Shown one piece after another: positions 1-6,629 of a stretch of DNA of 25,833 nucleotides (position 1 is the first letter of the stretch; every line of letters starts with the position of its first letter). The notes beneath the pieces are model-generated. The model worked only from the letters and a program-made list of their open reading frames with translations. It was not told the DNA's origin and did not search any database. The stretch is from DATKMS01 sp041497995 (lineage in GTDB: Bacteria > Desulfobacterota > Binatia > HRBIN30). The stretch spans positions 1 to 25,833 of the forward strand of contig JBGQHM010000054.1 in NCBI GenBank assembly GCA_041497995.1, in the 5' to 3' direction. A program made the position numbers and the translations under genes.

Positions 1-714
1 ACCGAGCATCACCACGGTGCGGAGGTCGTCAATCGGAGCGCCGACTTCGCGCTGCTCGCCTTGCAGGGGCCGCGCGCGACCGAGATCCTCACCGGGTTGA
101 CGCCACTATCGCTGGCGCAGATTCCGCCATTCGCGTTTGCGCAGGGAGAGATCGGCGGTTGTGACGCGTTGGTCGCGCACACCGGGTACACCGGTGAGGA
201 TGGGTGGGAGATCTATTGTGCCCCCGGCGATGCACACCCACTGTGGAACGCGTTGCTCGAAGCGGGCCGGCGCTTCGACATCCGACCGGCCGGCTTGGGC
301 GCGCGCGATACCCTGCGTTTGGAGCGGGCGCTGCCGTTGTACGGTCACGAGCTGACGGACGAGACCACGCCGCTCGAAGCCGGGCTCAGCTGGGTAGTGC
401 GTTTTACCAAGCCCAGCTTCATCGGGCGGGACGCGTTGCTGCAACAGCGGGAGCGTGGGCTGACGCGCCGTCTCGTTGGTGTGGCGATGACTCAGCCCGG
501 TATTCCGAGGCAAGGATACGCGGTCGTCCACGACGGCGAGGTGGTTGGACACGTGACGAGCGGAACCAAGTCGCCGACGCTTGGCAAGGCCATTGGACTA
601 GGCTATGTGGCGAGCACCTTGGGGGCGGTCGGCACGCAGCTGGGCATCGACATCCGCGGGCGCGTCATCGGTGCAGAGGTGGTGCGGCTGCCGTTCTACA
701 AGCGCGAGTGTTGA
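1..714 (+). CDS. gcvT: Aminomethyltransferase, glycine cleavage T-protein (5' truncated by window)
   Basis: The frame is open from base 1, so the start lies outside the window; 237 C-terminal residues are visible. T-protein takes the aminomethyl group from lipoylated H-protein and gives methylene-tetrahydrofolate and ammonia in the cytoplasm. Visible family motifs are GYTGEDGWEIYC, the stretch ARDTLRLERALPLYGHEL followed by a TTPLEAGL motif, FIGRDALL, and a terminal PFYKREC. The last part corresponds to the C-terminal barrel domain of GcvT. The TGA stop shares its final A with the Shine-Dalgarno of gcvH, 10 bases before the gcvH ATG, so the two are almost certainly co-transcribed. Identification rests on the motifs and on the gcvT-H-PA-PB order, and is secure. 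Confidence 0.95.
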   Translation, partial: TEHHHGAEVVNRSADFALLALQGPRATEILTGLTPLSLAQIPPFAFAQGEIGGCDALVAHTGYTGEDGWEIYCAPGDAHPLWNALLEAGRRFDIRPAGLGARDTLRLERALPLYGHELTDETTPLEAGLSWVVRFTKPSFIGRDALLQQRERGLTRRLVGVAMTQPGIPRQGYAVVHDGEVVGHVTSGTKSPTLGKAIGLGYVASTLGAVGTQLGIDIRGRVIGAEVVRLPFYKREC

Positions 715-719
715 GGAGG
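714..719 (+). promoter_or_regulatory. Shine-Dalgarno AGGAGG of gcvH
   Basis: A perfect AGGAGG lies 5 bases before the ATG at 725 and begins on the last base of the gcvT stop codon. It fixes the gcvH start at 725, although the frame is open much further upstream. Confidence 0.8.
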
Positions 720-724
720 GATGT

Positions 725-1114
725 ATGGAGTTTCCCGAGGACCTGAAGTACTCGAAGGAGCACGAATGGGTGCTGGTCGAGGGCAGCGTTGCGACCGTTG
801 GCATCACCGACTACGCCCAGGATCAGCTCGGTGACATCGTCTTCGTGGAACTGCCCGCGGTCGGCGACAAGGTGAGCAAGGAAGATGCGTTCGGCGTCGT
901 GGAATCGGTGAAGGCGGTATCCGACATCTATGCGCCGGTGAGCGGCAAAGTCGTCGAGGTCAATGACGATCTGCCGGAGAACCCGGAGATGCTCAACGAA
1001 GACTCGTACGGTGACGGGTGGATCATCAAAATCGAAATGAACGATCCCGAGGAGTTGCAAGACCTGATGACGGCTGCTGAGTACGAGGAGTACGTGGCTG
1101 AGGAGAAGGAATAG
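725..1114 (+). CDS. gcvH: Glycine cleavage system H protein
   Basis: This is a 129-residue protein, the usual length for GcvH. It carries the lipoyl group that shuttles the aminomethyl intermediate between the P, T and L proteins. The lipoylation site is the lysine in ESVKAVSDIYAPVSG, at residue 63, the expected place. The N-terminus (EHEWV near residue 15) and the GITDYAQDQLGDIVFVELP stretch are also diagnostic. The ATG at 725 is chosen because a perfect AGGAGG precedes it and the protein then begins at the family's normal N-terminus. It is the second gene of the gcvT-H-PA-PB set. The C-terminus is acidic (EEYVAEEKE), which is ordinary for the family. Confidence 0.97.
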   Translation: MEFPEDLKYSKEHEWVLVEGSVATVGITDYAQDQLGDIVFVELPAVGDKVSKEDAFGVVESVKAVSDIYAPVSGKVVEVNDDLPENPEMLNEDSYGDGWIIKIEMNDPEELQDLMTAAEYEEYVAEEKE

Positions 1115-1221
1115 CTGTCAGCCGTCAACCGTCAGCGATCGGCACAAATTCGGTCCCTGCCCTGCGGCTTCCGCGCAAGAAATCGTTGCACGGCTGAAAG
1201 CTGACGGCTGATCGCTGAAAG
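1115..1221 (+). repeat. Degenerate heptad repeat (TCAGCNN / GCTGANN), inverted
   Basis: The spacer between gcvH and gcvPA holds two short arrays with a 7-base period. The left array (about 1118-1140) reads TCAGCCG, TCAACCG, TCAGCGA, TC. The right array (about 1193-1221) reads GCTGAAA, GCTGACG, GCTGATC, GCTGAAA, which is the complement of the left unit. Two alternative stems follow: 1118-1127 pairs perfectly with 1202-1211 (10 bp), and 1132-1140 pairs with 1210-1218 (9 bp). They share bases 1210-1211 and so exclude each other. This could be a dispersed intergenic repeat or an RNA hairpin within the operon; no function can be assigned from the sequence. Confidence 0.7.
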
Positions 1222-1229
1222 CTTCTTCT

Positions 1230-2579
1230 ATGCGTTTCCTGCCCCACACTGACGAAGACATCCGTGCCATGCTCGACGTCGTGGGCGCCCGCGACGTCGC
1301 CGACCTGTTTGCCGACATCCCCAAGGACCTGCGTGACCGCGCCGGGATCAATCTCCGGCCCGGGCTCTCCGAACAGGAAGTTCGCGCGCGGCTCGAACAG
1401 TTGGCGGCGCGCAACGGTGCTGCGCAGCAACTCTGTTTTCTTGGCGCCGGTGCCTATCCCCATTTCGTCCCCGCGGTAGTGGATCAGATTCTGCAGCGGG
1501 CAGAGTTCTACTCCGCGTACACGCCGTACCAACCCGAGGTGAGCCAGGGGACGCTCCAGGCAATCTTCGAGTTCCAGACCCTGGTCGCCATGCTGCTGGG
1601 GATGGAGGTGGCGAACGCCAGCATGTACGACGGCGCGTCGGCGACCGCGGAGGCGGTGCTCATGGCGCTGCGTGTCCATCCGAAGCGGTCGCGCATCATC
1701 TTGTCATGCGCACTGCATCCGCAATACCGCGAGGTCGTGTACACGTACGCGAGGGTTGCCGGCGGCGACGGCGCGCACCACCTCGATCTTGTGGAAGCGC
1801 CGGTGGGCAGCGACGGGCGCACCGATTCCGAATGGCTCACCCATGCGATCAATGACGAAACGGCTGCCGTGGTGGTCGGCTATCCAAACTTCTTCGGTGT
1901 GGTGGAAGACCTCGACGCGATCGGCACGCTCGCACATGCACGCGGTGCGTTGCTGGTGACGGCGACGGCGGAAGCAATCGCGCTGGGGGTGCTGAAATCT
2001 CCAGGCGCCTTCGGCGCGGACATTGCCGTCGCCGAAGGCCAGAGTCTCGGCGTGCCGATGTCCTACGGTGGCCCGGGCGTCGGGCTGTTTGCGACGCGCA
2101 GCGAGTTCGTGCGCATGATGCCGGGCCGGCTGGTCGGCGAAGCGGTGGATGGTGCGGGACGGCGCGGGTACGTGCTGACGCTGGCCACTCGCGAGCAGCA
2201 CATCCGCCGCGAGAAGGCGACGTCGAACATCTGCACCAACCAGGGGCTGATGGCGCTGGCGGTCACCGTGTACCTGTCGACCGTTGGGAAGGCCGGCTTG
2301 CGAGAACTAGCTATCGCCAATGCCGCCGCGGCGCACCGCACGGCAGACCGCTTGGTGGGGACGGGGAAATGGCAACAGCAGTTCAGCGCGCCATTCTTCA
2401 ACGAGCTCGTGCTGCGTGGCAACGCCGAGCGGGCGTGGCGGGTTGCCGGCGAGCGCGGCGTCCTCGCCGGCGTGCCCCTGCGTCGTTGGTACCCCGAGTT
2501 GAATGATGCGTTGCTGCTCTGCGTCACCGAGACTCATGATGCTGCAGCCGTTGATGCGCTGGTATCGGCGTTGAGCTGA
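1230..2579 (+). CDS. gcvPA: Glycine dehydrogenase (decarboxylating) subunit 1
   Basis: The product is 449 residues, the normal length of the N-terminal half of a split P-protein. With GcvPB it forms the PLP-dependent glycine decarboxylase that loads an aminomethyl group onto GcvH. Diagnostic motifs are the N-terminal FLPHTDEDIRAML, then FLGAGAYPHFVP, the YTPYQPEVSQGTLQ stretch, ASMYDGASATAEA, SYGGPGVGLFATR and REQHIRREKATSNICTNQ. The catalytic PLP lysine lies in the other subunit, as expected. The start is the ATG at 1230, which gives the family's usual N-terminus; no good Shine-Dalgarno precedes it, since the upstream bases belong to the heptad repeat. It is 115 bases after gcvH and 21 bases before gcvPB. 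Confidence 0.96.
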   Translation: MRFLPHTDEDIRAMLDVVGARDVADLFADIPKDLRDRAGINLRPGLSEQEVRARLEQLAARNGAAQQLCFLGAGAYPHFVPAVVDQILQRAEFYSAYTPYQPEVSQGTLQAIFEFQTLVAMLLGMEVANASMYDGASATAEAVLMALRVHPKRSRIILSCALHPQYREVVYTYARVAGGDGAHHLDLVEAPVGSDGRTDSEWLTHAINDETAAVVVGYPNFFGVVEDLDAIGTLAHARGALLVTATAEAIALGVLKSPGAFGADIAVAEGQSLGVPMSYGGPGVGLFATRSEFVRMMPGRLVGEAVDGAGRRGYVLTLATREQHIRREKATSNICTNQGLMALAVTVYLSTVGKAGLRELAIANAAAAHRTADRLVGTGKWQQQFSAPFFNELVLRGNAERAWRVAGERGVLAGVPLRRWYPELNDALLLCVTETHDAAAVDALVSALS

Positions 2580-2600
2580 ATACCCGAAGGGCGGGGGTGC

Positions 2601-4094
2601 ATGTCTCAGAGTACGAAGAAGCAAGCTGGTCTCCTGCTGGACGAGCCGCTGATTTTTGAGCGGAGCCGTCCCGGGCGGCGAGGCTTTGCGGTACCCGGCG
2701 GCGATCAGGACCCAAGCACGTTCCTTCCGGCAGAGTTGCTGCGCGAGCCGATCGAGGGCTTCCCGGAGGTCAGCGAGCCCGAGGTGTTACGCCATTTCGT
2801 CCGTCTCTCACAGTGGAACCTCGGGACGGCGACAACATTCTATCCCCTCGGCTCCTGCACGATGAAGTACAACCCGGTGGCCAATGAAACGGTGGCCCGC
2901 CTACCGGGCTTCGCCGGATTGCATCCGCTGGCACCCGACGAGGGCGCGCAGGGCGCCCTGGAGCTCATTTGGGAGTTGGAACGGATGCTCGCCGAAGTGA
3001 GCGGCATGGATGCGGTCAGCCTGCAACCCGCGGCGGGTGCGCAAGGCGAGCTGACCGGCATGAAGATGATTCGTGCCTATCACGTCGACCATGGCCGTGC
3101 CCGCCGCAAGGTGCTCATCCCCGCTAGTGCTCACGGCACGAATCCGGCGAGCGCCGCGTTGTGCGGATACAGCACAGTACAAGTCGAAGGCAATCGCGTC
3201 GGTTTGATCGAAGCCGCGGCCGTACGCCGGGCGATGGATGACGAGGTGGCGGCGCTCATGATTACCAATCCGAACACGCTCGGCCTGTTCGAGCGCGAGA
3301 TCGTGCAGGTGGCGGAGGCGGTCCACGAGCGCGGCGGCTTGGTGTACCTCGACGGTGCAAACCTGAACGCGCTCATGGGCGTGGCCAAGCCGGCGCACAT
3401 GGGCGCCGACGTCATGCAGATCAATCTCCACAAGACGTTCTCGACGCCGCACGGCGGTGGTGGGCCCGGGTCCGGCCCCGTCGCGGTGCGGGACCTCCTC
3501 GCTCCGTACTTGCCGACGCCGCGCCTGATCCGCGACGGCGAGCGCTTGCGATGGAGTGAAGATGCACCAAAGTCGATCGGTCGCGTGCGCTCCTTTCACG
3601 GCAACTTCGGCATGCTCGTGCGAGCGCTCGCATACATCCTGGCGTTGGGCGGTGACGGGTTGACGCAGGCGACACGCATGGCCGTGCTCAGCGCCAACTA
3701 CATCCGCCGCCGCCTCGAAGAGACGTACCAGTTGGCCTTTCCGGGGACCTGCATGCACGAGTGCGTCCTCAGCGACAAAGGCTTCGAGGCGACCGGCGTG
3801 AAGACCCTCGACATTGCGAAGCGGCTCCTCGATCATGGCTTCTACGCGCCGACGATCTACTTCCCACTGGTGGTCAGCGGCGCGATCATGATCGAGCCGA
3901 CCGAAACCGAGAGCAAGGAAACGCTCGACGAGTTCATCGACGCGATGCTGTCGATCGCTCGCGAGGCGCGCGAAACCCCCGACGTGGTACGCAATGCGCC
4001 GACGCACACCCCGATCGGCCGCCTCGACGAAGCGCGCGCCGCGCGTCGCCCCGTGCTGCGCTGGACCCCGCCGGCACCTCCCGAATCTGTGTAG
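2601..4094 (+). CDS. gcvPB: Glycine dehydrogenase (decarboxylating) subunit 2
   Basis: The product is 497 residues, typical of the C-terminal subunit of two-part glycine decarboxylase. The PLP-binding lysine is K278 in NLHKTFSTPHGGGGPG, the hallmark of the family. Other diagnostic segments are TFYPLGSCTMKYNP near residue 80, the LQPAAGAQGELTG stretch, PASAHGTNPASAA, and YLDGANLNALMG before the lysine. Substrate and partners are those of GcvPA. The ATG at 2601 follows a G-rich stretch (GGCGGGGG) that may act as a weak ribosome site. It is the last gene of the gcv operon, ends in TAG, and is followed within a few bases by a perfect palindrome before the convergent TonB-like gene. Confidence 0.96.
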   Translation: MSQSTKKQAGLLLDEPLIFERSRPGRRGFAVPGGDQDPSTFLPAELLREPIEGFPEVSEPEVLRHFVRLSQWNLGTATTFYPLGSCTMKYNPVANETVARLPGFAGLHPLAPDEGAQGALELIWELERMLAEVSGMDAVSLQPAAGAQGELTGMKMIRAYHVDHGRARRKVLIPASAHGTNPASAALCGYSTVQVEGNRVGLIEAAAVRRAMDDEVAALMITNPNTLGLFEREIVQVAEAVHERGGLVYLDGANLNALMGVAKPAHMGADVMQINLHKTFSTPHGGGGPGSGPVAVRDLLAPYLPTPRLIRDGERLRWSEDAPKSIGRVRSFHGNFGMLVRALAYILALGGDGLTQATRMAVLSANYIRRRLEETYQLAFPGTCMHECVLSDKGFEATGVKTLDIAKRLLDHGFYAPTIYFPLVVSGAIMIEPTETESKETLDEFIDAMLSIAREARETPDVVRNAPTHTPIGRLDEARAARRPVLRWTPPAPPESV

Positions 4095-4096
4095 CG

Positions 4097-4113
4097 GCGG
4101 GTTTCAAACCCGC
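4097..4113. repeat. Perfect palindrome between convergent genes
   Basis: GCGGGTTT and AAACCCGC form an 8-bp perfect stem around a single base, starting two bases after the gcvPB stop. It lies between gcvPB and the end of the convergent TonB-like gene at 4123. There is no T-run, so it is not a classical intrinsic terminator. A dispersed palindromic repeat, or an RNA 3'-end stabiliser, are the alternatives. Confidence 0.6.
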
Positions 4114-4122
4114 TTCCGCGCG

Positions 4123-5247
4123 TCACAGCAACCCCGCCTGAAACAGCGCGCGATAGCCGACTACACCGCGGCCGGGATCAGAGAGCAATCCCACACGCGC
4201 ATCGAACAGGAAGTGGATGTTCCCGTCGTTGGACTCGGCTCCCGGCGGCGGGTTGCGGTCGAAGAAGCCCTCGCGCGTAGCGGCCTGCAGGTTGCGATCG
4301 GTGGCCAGTGCGGCGTTCGTGGACCGGTCCCGCGCCTGAATCGACAGCAGGCGCCCCTGCTTGTCCATGATGGCTTCGATGGTGGCGTACTCTTCGACGG
4401 ACTCGGCGCTGCGGGAGTCGATGCTGCGGCGCAAAAGGATGCGGAAGTTCTCGAACACGCGCACGGCGACGCGCCGCACGAACGGCGCAAACTGTTCCGC
4501 CTTGGTGTTCAGCAGGGTGATGTCGCCCTCGCGGATGGACGGGAGGAAATCCAGCGATCCACCGCGGACGCCGCCGCTCCGCCACGGGTCGCCGTGACGC
4601 AGCAGATCGTTGCGCTGCACCGATGCCTGCTGCTGCGGTGCGGGTGCCGGCGGTGCCTCTTGCGGCTTGATCAACCCTTCATTGATCAGATCGCCTGCAG
4701 GCGGCAGGAGTTGATCGAGCTTCGGCAACGACGCGACCTGTGTGTGTTGCGACTCACGCGCCGGCGGCGGTCGCGGTACGGCTTGTGGCTTGGCCACGGG
4801 CTGCGGTTTCGGCGCGGCGGGCGCAGCCTCGGGTTTGGCCGGCTTCACTTCTTGAGGCGGCGGTGCCGGCTTGGCGTCGGGGTCGCCGGCCGCTGGCTCG
4901 GCGCGGTGGACCGTCTCTTCCTTCACGGTGTTGTCCCGGTCGCTCAATAGCCGCGGGTTCTCCGGTGGCTTCTCCTCACCGGCATCGGGCGGGCTAACGA
5001 GTTGGCGGTCGGGGACGAGCACCGGTGGCGGCTGCGCGGCCGCCTGTTGTTGCAGCGCTGCCGGAGCGGGGGCCTTTGCGGCCGGCGGCGCTGCCTTGGG
5101 CAACGAGACGACATCGACGTCCAACAGGGGCGGCGGAGTCGGAATCTCAATGTGCGCCCGGCGAATGAAGGGCAAGAGCGTGAGCAGCAGCCCGTGCAAC
5201 AGCACGGACACGATGAGCGCCCACGTAAGCCGCGACTGATCGGTCAT
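4123..5247 (-). CDS. TonB/TolA-like membrane-anchored periplasmic protein
   Basis: The product is 374 residues with a short cytoplasmic N-terminus and one membrane segment at about residues 9-26. That segment contains S14xxxH18, the SxxxH motif by which TonB and TolA contact their proton-driven motor proteins (ExbBD or TolQR). Residues about 35-205 are rich in Pro, Ala, Lys and Gln, as in periplasm-spanning linkers. The C-terminal domain (about 235-374) is not a clear TonB_C domain by eye, although EYATIEAIMDKQGRLLSIQ (residues 286-304) resembles a TonB-type strand pair. The ATG at 5247 sits directly before the membrane anchor; the longer open frame upstream has no such logic. No exbB or exbD lies nearby. 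An orphan TonB paralogue is the best call; TolA or a gliding/pilus-associated TonB-like protein are alternatives. Confidence 0.7.
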   Translation of the reverse strand: MTDQSRLTWALIVSVLLHGLLLTLLPFIRRAHIEIPTPPPLLDVDVVSLPKAAPPAAKAPAPAALQQQAAAQPPPVLVPDRQLVSPPDAGEEKPPENPRLLSDRDNTVKEETVHRAEPAAGDPDAKPAPPPQEVKPAKPEAAPAAPKPQPVAKPQAVPRPPPARESQHTQVASLPKLDQLLPPAGDLINEGLIKPQEAPPAPAPQQQASVQRNDLLRHGDPWRSGGVRGGSLDFLPSIREGDITLLNTKAEQFAPFVRRVAVRVFENFRILLRRSIDSRSAESVEEYATIEAIMDKQGRLLSIQARDRSTNAALATDRNLQAATREGFFDRNPPPGAESNDGNIHFLFDARVGLLSDPGRGVVGYRALFQAGLL

Positions 5248-5255
5248 CGCGGTGC

Positions 5256-5285
5256 ATTCTAGCGATGCTTGCCCATCAGCGGCAA
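5256..5285 (-). promoter_or_regulatory. Candidate sigma70-type promoter for the TonB-like gene
   Basis: On the minus strand TTGCCG (5280-5285) and TAGAAT (5256-5261) are 18 bases apart, matching the consensus at 4 of 6 and 5 of 6 positions. Transcription would begin near 5249, almost at the ATG (5247), giving a leaderless or nearly leaderless mRNA. This fits the lack of a Shine-Dalgarno there. Confidence 0.4.
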
Positions 5286-5344
5286 GGCGGGTTTCGGAGC
5301 CCCGGCTTGCATCGCACGTGGCTCTCGGCGAGAGAGGAGGGCAC

Positions 5345-5350
5345 GGGAGG
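5345..5350 (+). promoter_or_regulatory. Shine-Dalgarno GGGAGG of the LLM oxidoreductase gene
   Basis: GGGAGG lies 5 bases before the ATG at 5356. It decides for this start over in-frame sites up to 87 bases further upstream. Confidence 0.7.
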
Positions 5351-5355
5351 ACGTG

Positions 5356-6357
5356 ATGGCACACAAGCTGGCAATTTCGGTCGATTGGCAGGGTGGATTC
5401 GATAGGGAGCGGGTTCTTGAGCGCGTGCGCATTGCCGACGAGGTCGGCGTTGACTCCGCCTGGGTCGCCGAGGCGTGGGGCCGCGATTGTTTCACCCTGC
5501 TGACGCAACTGGCGGAGCGCACCAAGCGCATCCGTCTGGGGACCGGCATCGTCAACGTCTACTCACGCACCCCCGCAGCGCTGGCCCAGCACTTTGCGAC
5601 GCTTGACGAGCTGTCGGGCGGGCGGATGATCGCCGGCTTCGGCACCAGCGGTGCGCAGGTGATCGAGCACTTCCATGGGATGCCGTTCGAGCCGTCGCTG
5701 ACGCGCATGAAGGAAGTCATCGAGGTCTTCAACATCCTCATCAGCCATGAGCCGCTGCGCTACAAAGGGAAGCTGTTCACGCTCGAACGCGGCTTCACGC
5801 TGCGCTTTGCCACTCCACGCCCCCATATTCCGATTCACTTGGCGACCCTGAACCCGAAGGCGTTGGCGCTGACGGCGTCGCACGCCGATGGGTGGCTACC
5901 GGTGATGATTCCGATCGACCAACTGGCCGGCGAGGTGAAGGCGATGCGGACGCGTAGTGCGGCCGCGGGACGCGATCCCGCGGCCTTCGAGATCCACGCG
6001 CCGGGCGGTACGGTGGTCGCCACGGGTGAGGCTCGCACCCGTGCGGAGATGGCGCAGGCGGGGACCTCCGCGTTCTACATCGGTCGCATGGGTGTCTACT
6101 ACGCGCGGCAGCTCGAGCGCTTCGGATTCACTGCAGAGGTTGCGGCGGTGAAGGAAGCATGGAGCAAGGGAAGCGCGGCCGCTGCCGCGGCGGTGCCCCA
6201 GGCCATGCGCGAGCGCCTCGGGACGGTCGGCGACATCGAAGCCTGCCGCGACCGCATCGCCGCTGAAGCCGGCGCGGGCGCGGACATCCACCGCGTCCAC
6301 GTTGCGACCGACGACATCAAGGAGTACGGGAAGGCCCTGGAGCGGCTGCTGGCATAG
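5356..6357 (+). CDS. LLM-class flavin-dependent oxidoreductase (luciferase-like / F420-type)
   Basis: The product is 333 residues, a normal length for the bacterial luciferase-like monooxygenase family, an (alpha/beta)8 barrel using FMN or F420. Family features are the first beta strand KLAISVDWQG, ADEVGVDSAWVAEAWGRD at about residues 33-50, RIRLGTGIVNVYSRTPAALA, and the glycine-rich LDELSGGRMIAGFGTSG. The central PHIPIHLATLNPKALALTA segment and the HADGWLP motif are also typical. Substrate and cofactor cannot be told from sequence alone; Mer-like and Rv3520c-like F420 enzymes share this layout. The start is supported by GGGAGG; a GTG directly before it is possible. It is divergent from the TonB-like gene and 68 bases upstream of tatA, with no evident functional link to either. 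Confidence 0.85.
   Translation: MAHKLAISVDWQGGFDRERVLERVRIADEVGVDSAWVAEAWGRDCFTLLTQLAERTKRIRLGTGIVNVYSRTPAALAQHFATLDELSGGRMIAGFGTSGAQVIEHFHGMPFEPSLTRMKEVIEVFNILISHEPLRYKGKLFTLERGFTLRFATPRPHIPIHLATLNPKALALTASHADGWLPVMIPIDQLAGEVKAMRTRSAAAGRDPAAFEIHAPGGTVVATGEARTRAEMAQAGTSAFYIGRMGVYYARQLERFGFTAEVAAVKEAWSKGSAAAAAAVPQAMRERLGTVGDIEACRDRIAAEAGAGADIHRVHVATDDIKEYGKALERLLA
5961..5985 (+). repeat. Perfect 10-bp inverted repeat inside the LLM oxidoreductase gene
   Basis: GGCCGCGGGA at 5961-5970 pairs perfectly with 5976-5985 around a 5-base loop. It encodes part of an AAAGRDPAAF stretch, so it may simply reflect GC-rich codons. Confidence 0.5.
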
Positions 6358-6377
6358 GGAGGACGGCACACGGCACC

Positions 6378-6407
6378 TTGCACCCGACGCGAGCGTTCGC
6401 GTATAGT
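6378..6407 (+). promoter_or_regulatory. Candidate promoter for tatA
   Basis: TATAGT (6402-6407) matches the -10 consensus at 5 of 6 positions. TTGCAC (6378-6383), 18 bases upstream, is a weak -35. Transcription would begin near 6413, leaving a leader of about 12 bases before the ATG at 6426. Confidence 0.4.
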
Positions 6408-6425
6408 CCCGCACGGGTCACTGTG

Positions 6426-6629
6426 ATGTTCGGCATGGGTATCGGCGAATTACTCGTCATCTTGGTCATCGTCCTCATCATCTTCGGTGCGGGCAAGCTG
6501 CCCGAGATCGGCGAAGGGTTGGGACGCGGGATCCGCAACTTTCGCAAATCGGTGAAGACGCCGGACGAGATCGATATCACGCCCAAGAAGGACGGCGACC
6601 CGAAGGACGAGACCAAGAGTCAGGCTTGA
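6426..6629 (+). CDS. tatA: Twin-arginine translocase subunit TatA/TatE
   Basis: The product is 67 residues. It has a short N-terminus (MFGMGIGE), one hydrophobic segment at about residues 8-20 (LLVILVIVLIIF), the hinge FGAGKLPE, an amphipathic helix (IGEGLGRGIRNFRKS) and a charged soluble tail. This is the standard TatA/E layout; the protein forms the pore-like assembly that passes folded proteins with RR signals through the inner membrane, with TatC. No tatB or tatC is in the window. The ATG at 6426 places the membrane segment at the normal distance; GTG at 6423 and ATG at 6435 are alternatives. The 3' end overlaps the convergent zinc-ribbon gene by 10 bases. Confidence 0.9.
   Translation: MFGMGIGELLVILVIVLIIFGAGKLPEIGEGLGRGIRNFRKSVKTPDEIDITPKKDGDPKDETKSQA

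Noticed and set aside
2901..4007. Minus-strand open frame (368 codons) opposite gcvPB
   Set aside because: It lies wholly within an unmistakable gcvPB; the product is His/Arg/Val-rich with no recognisable domain.
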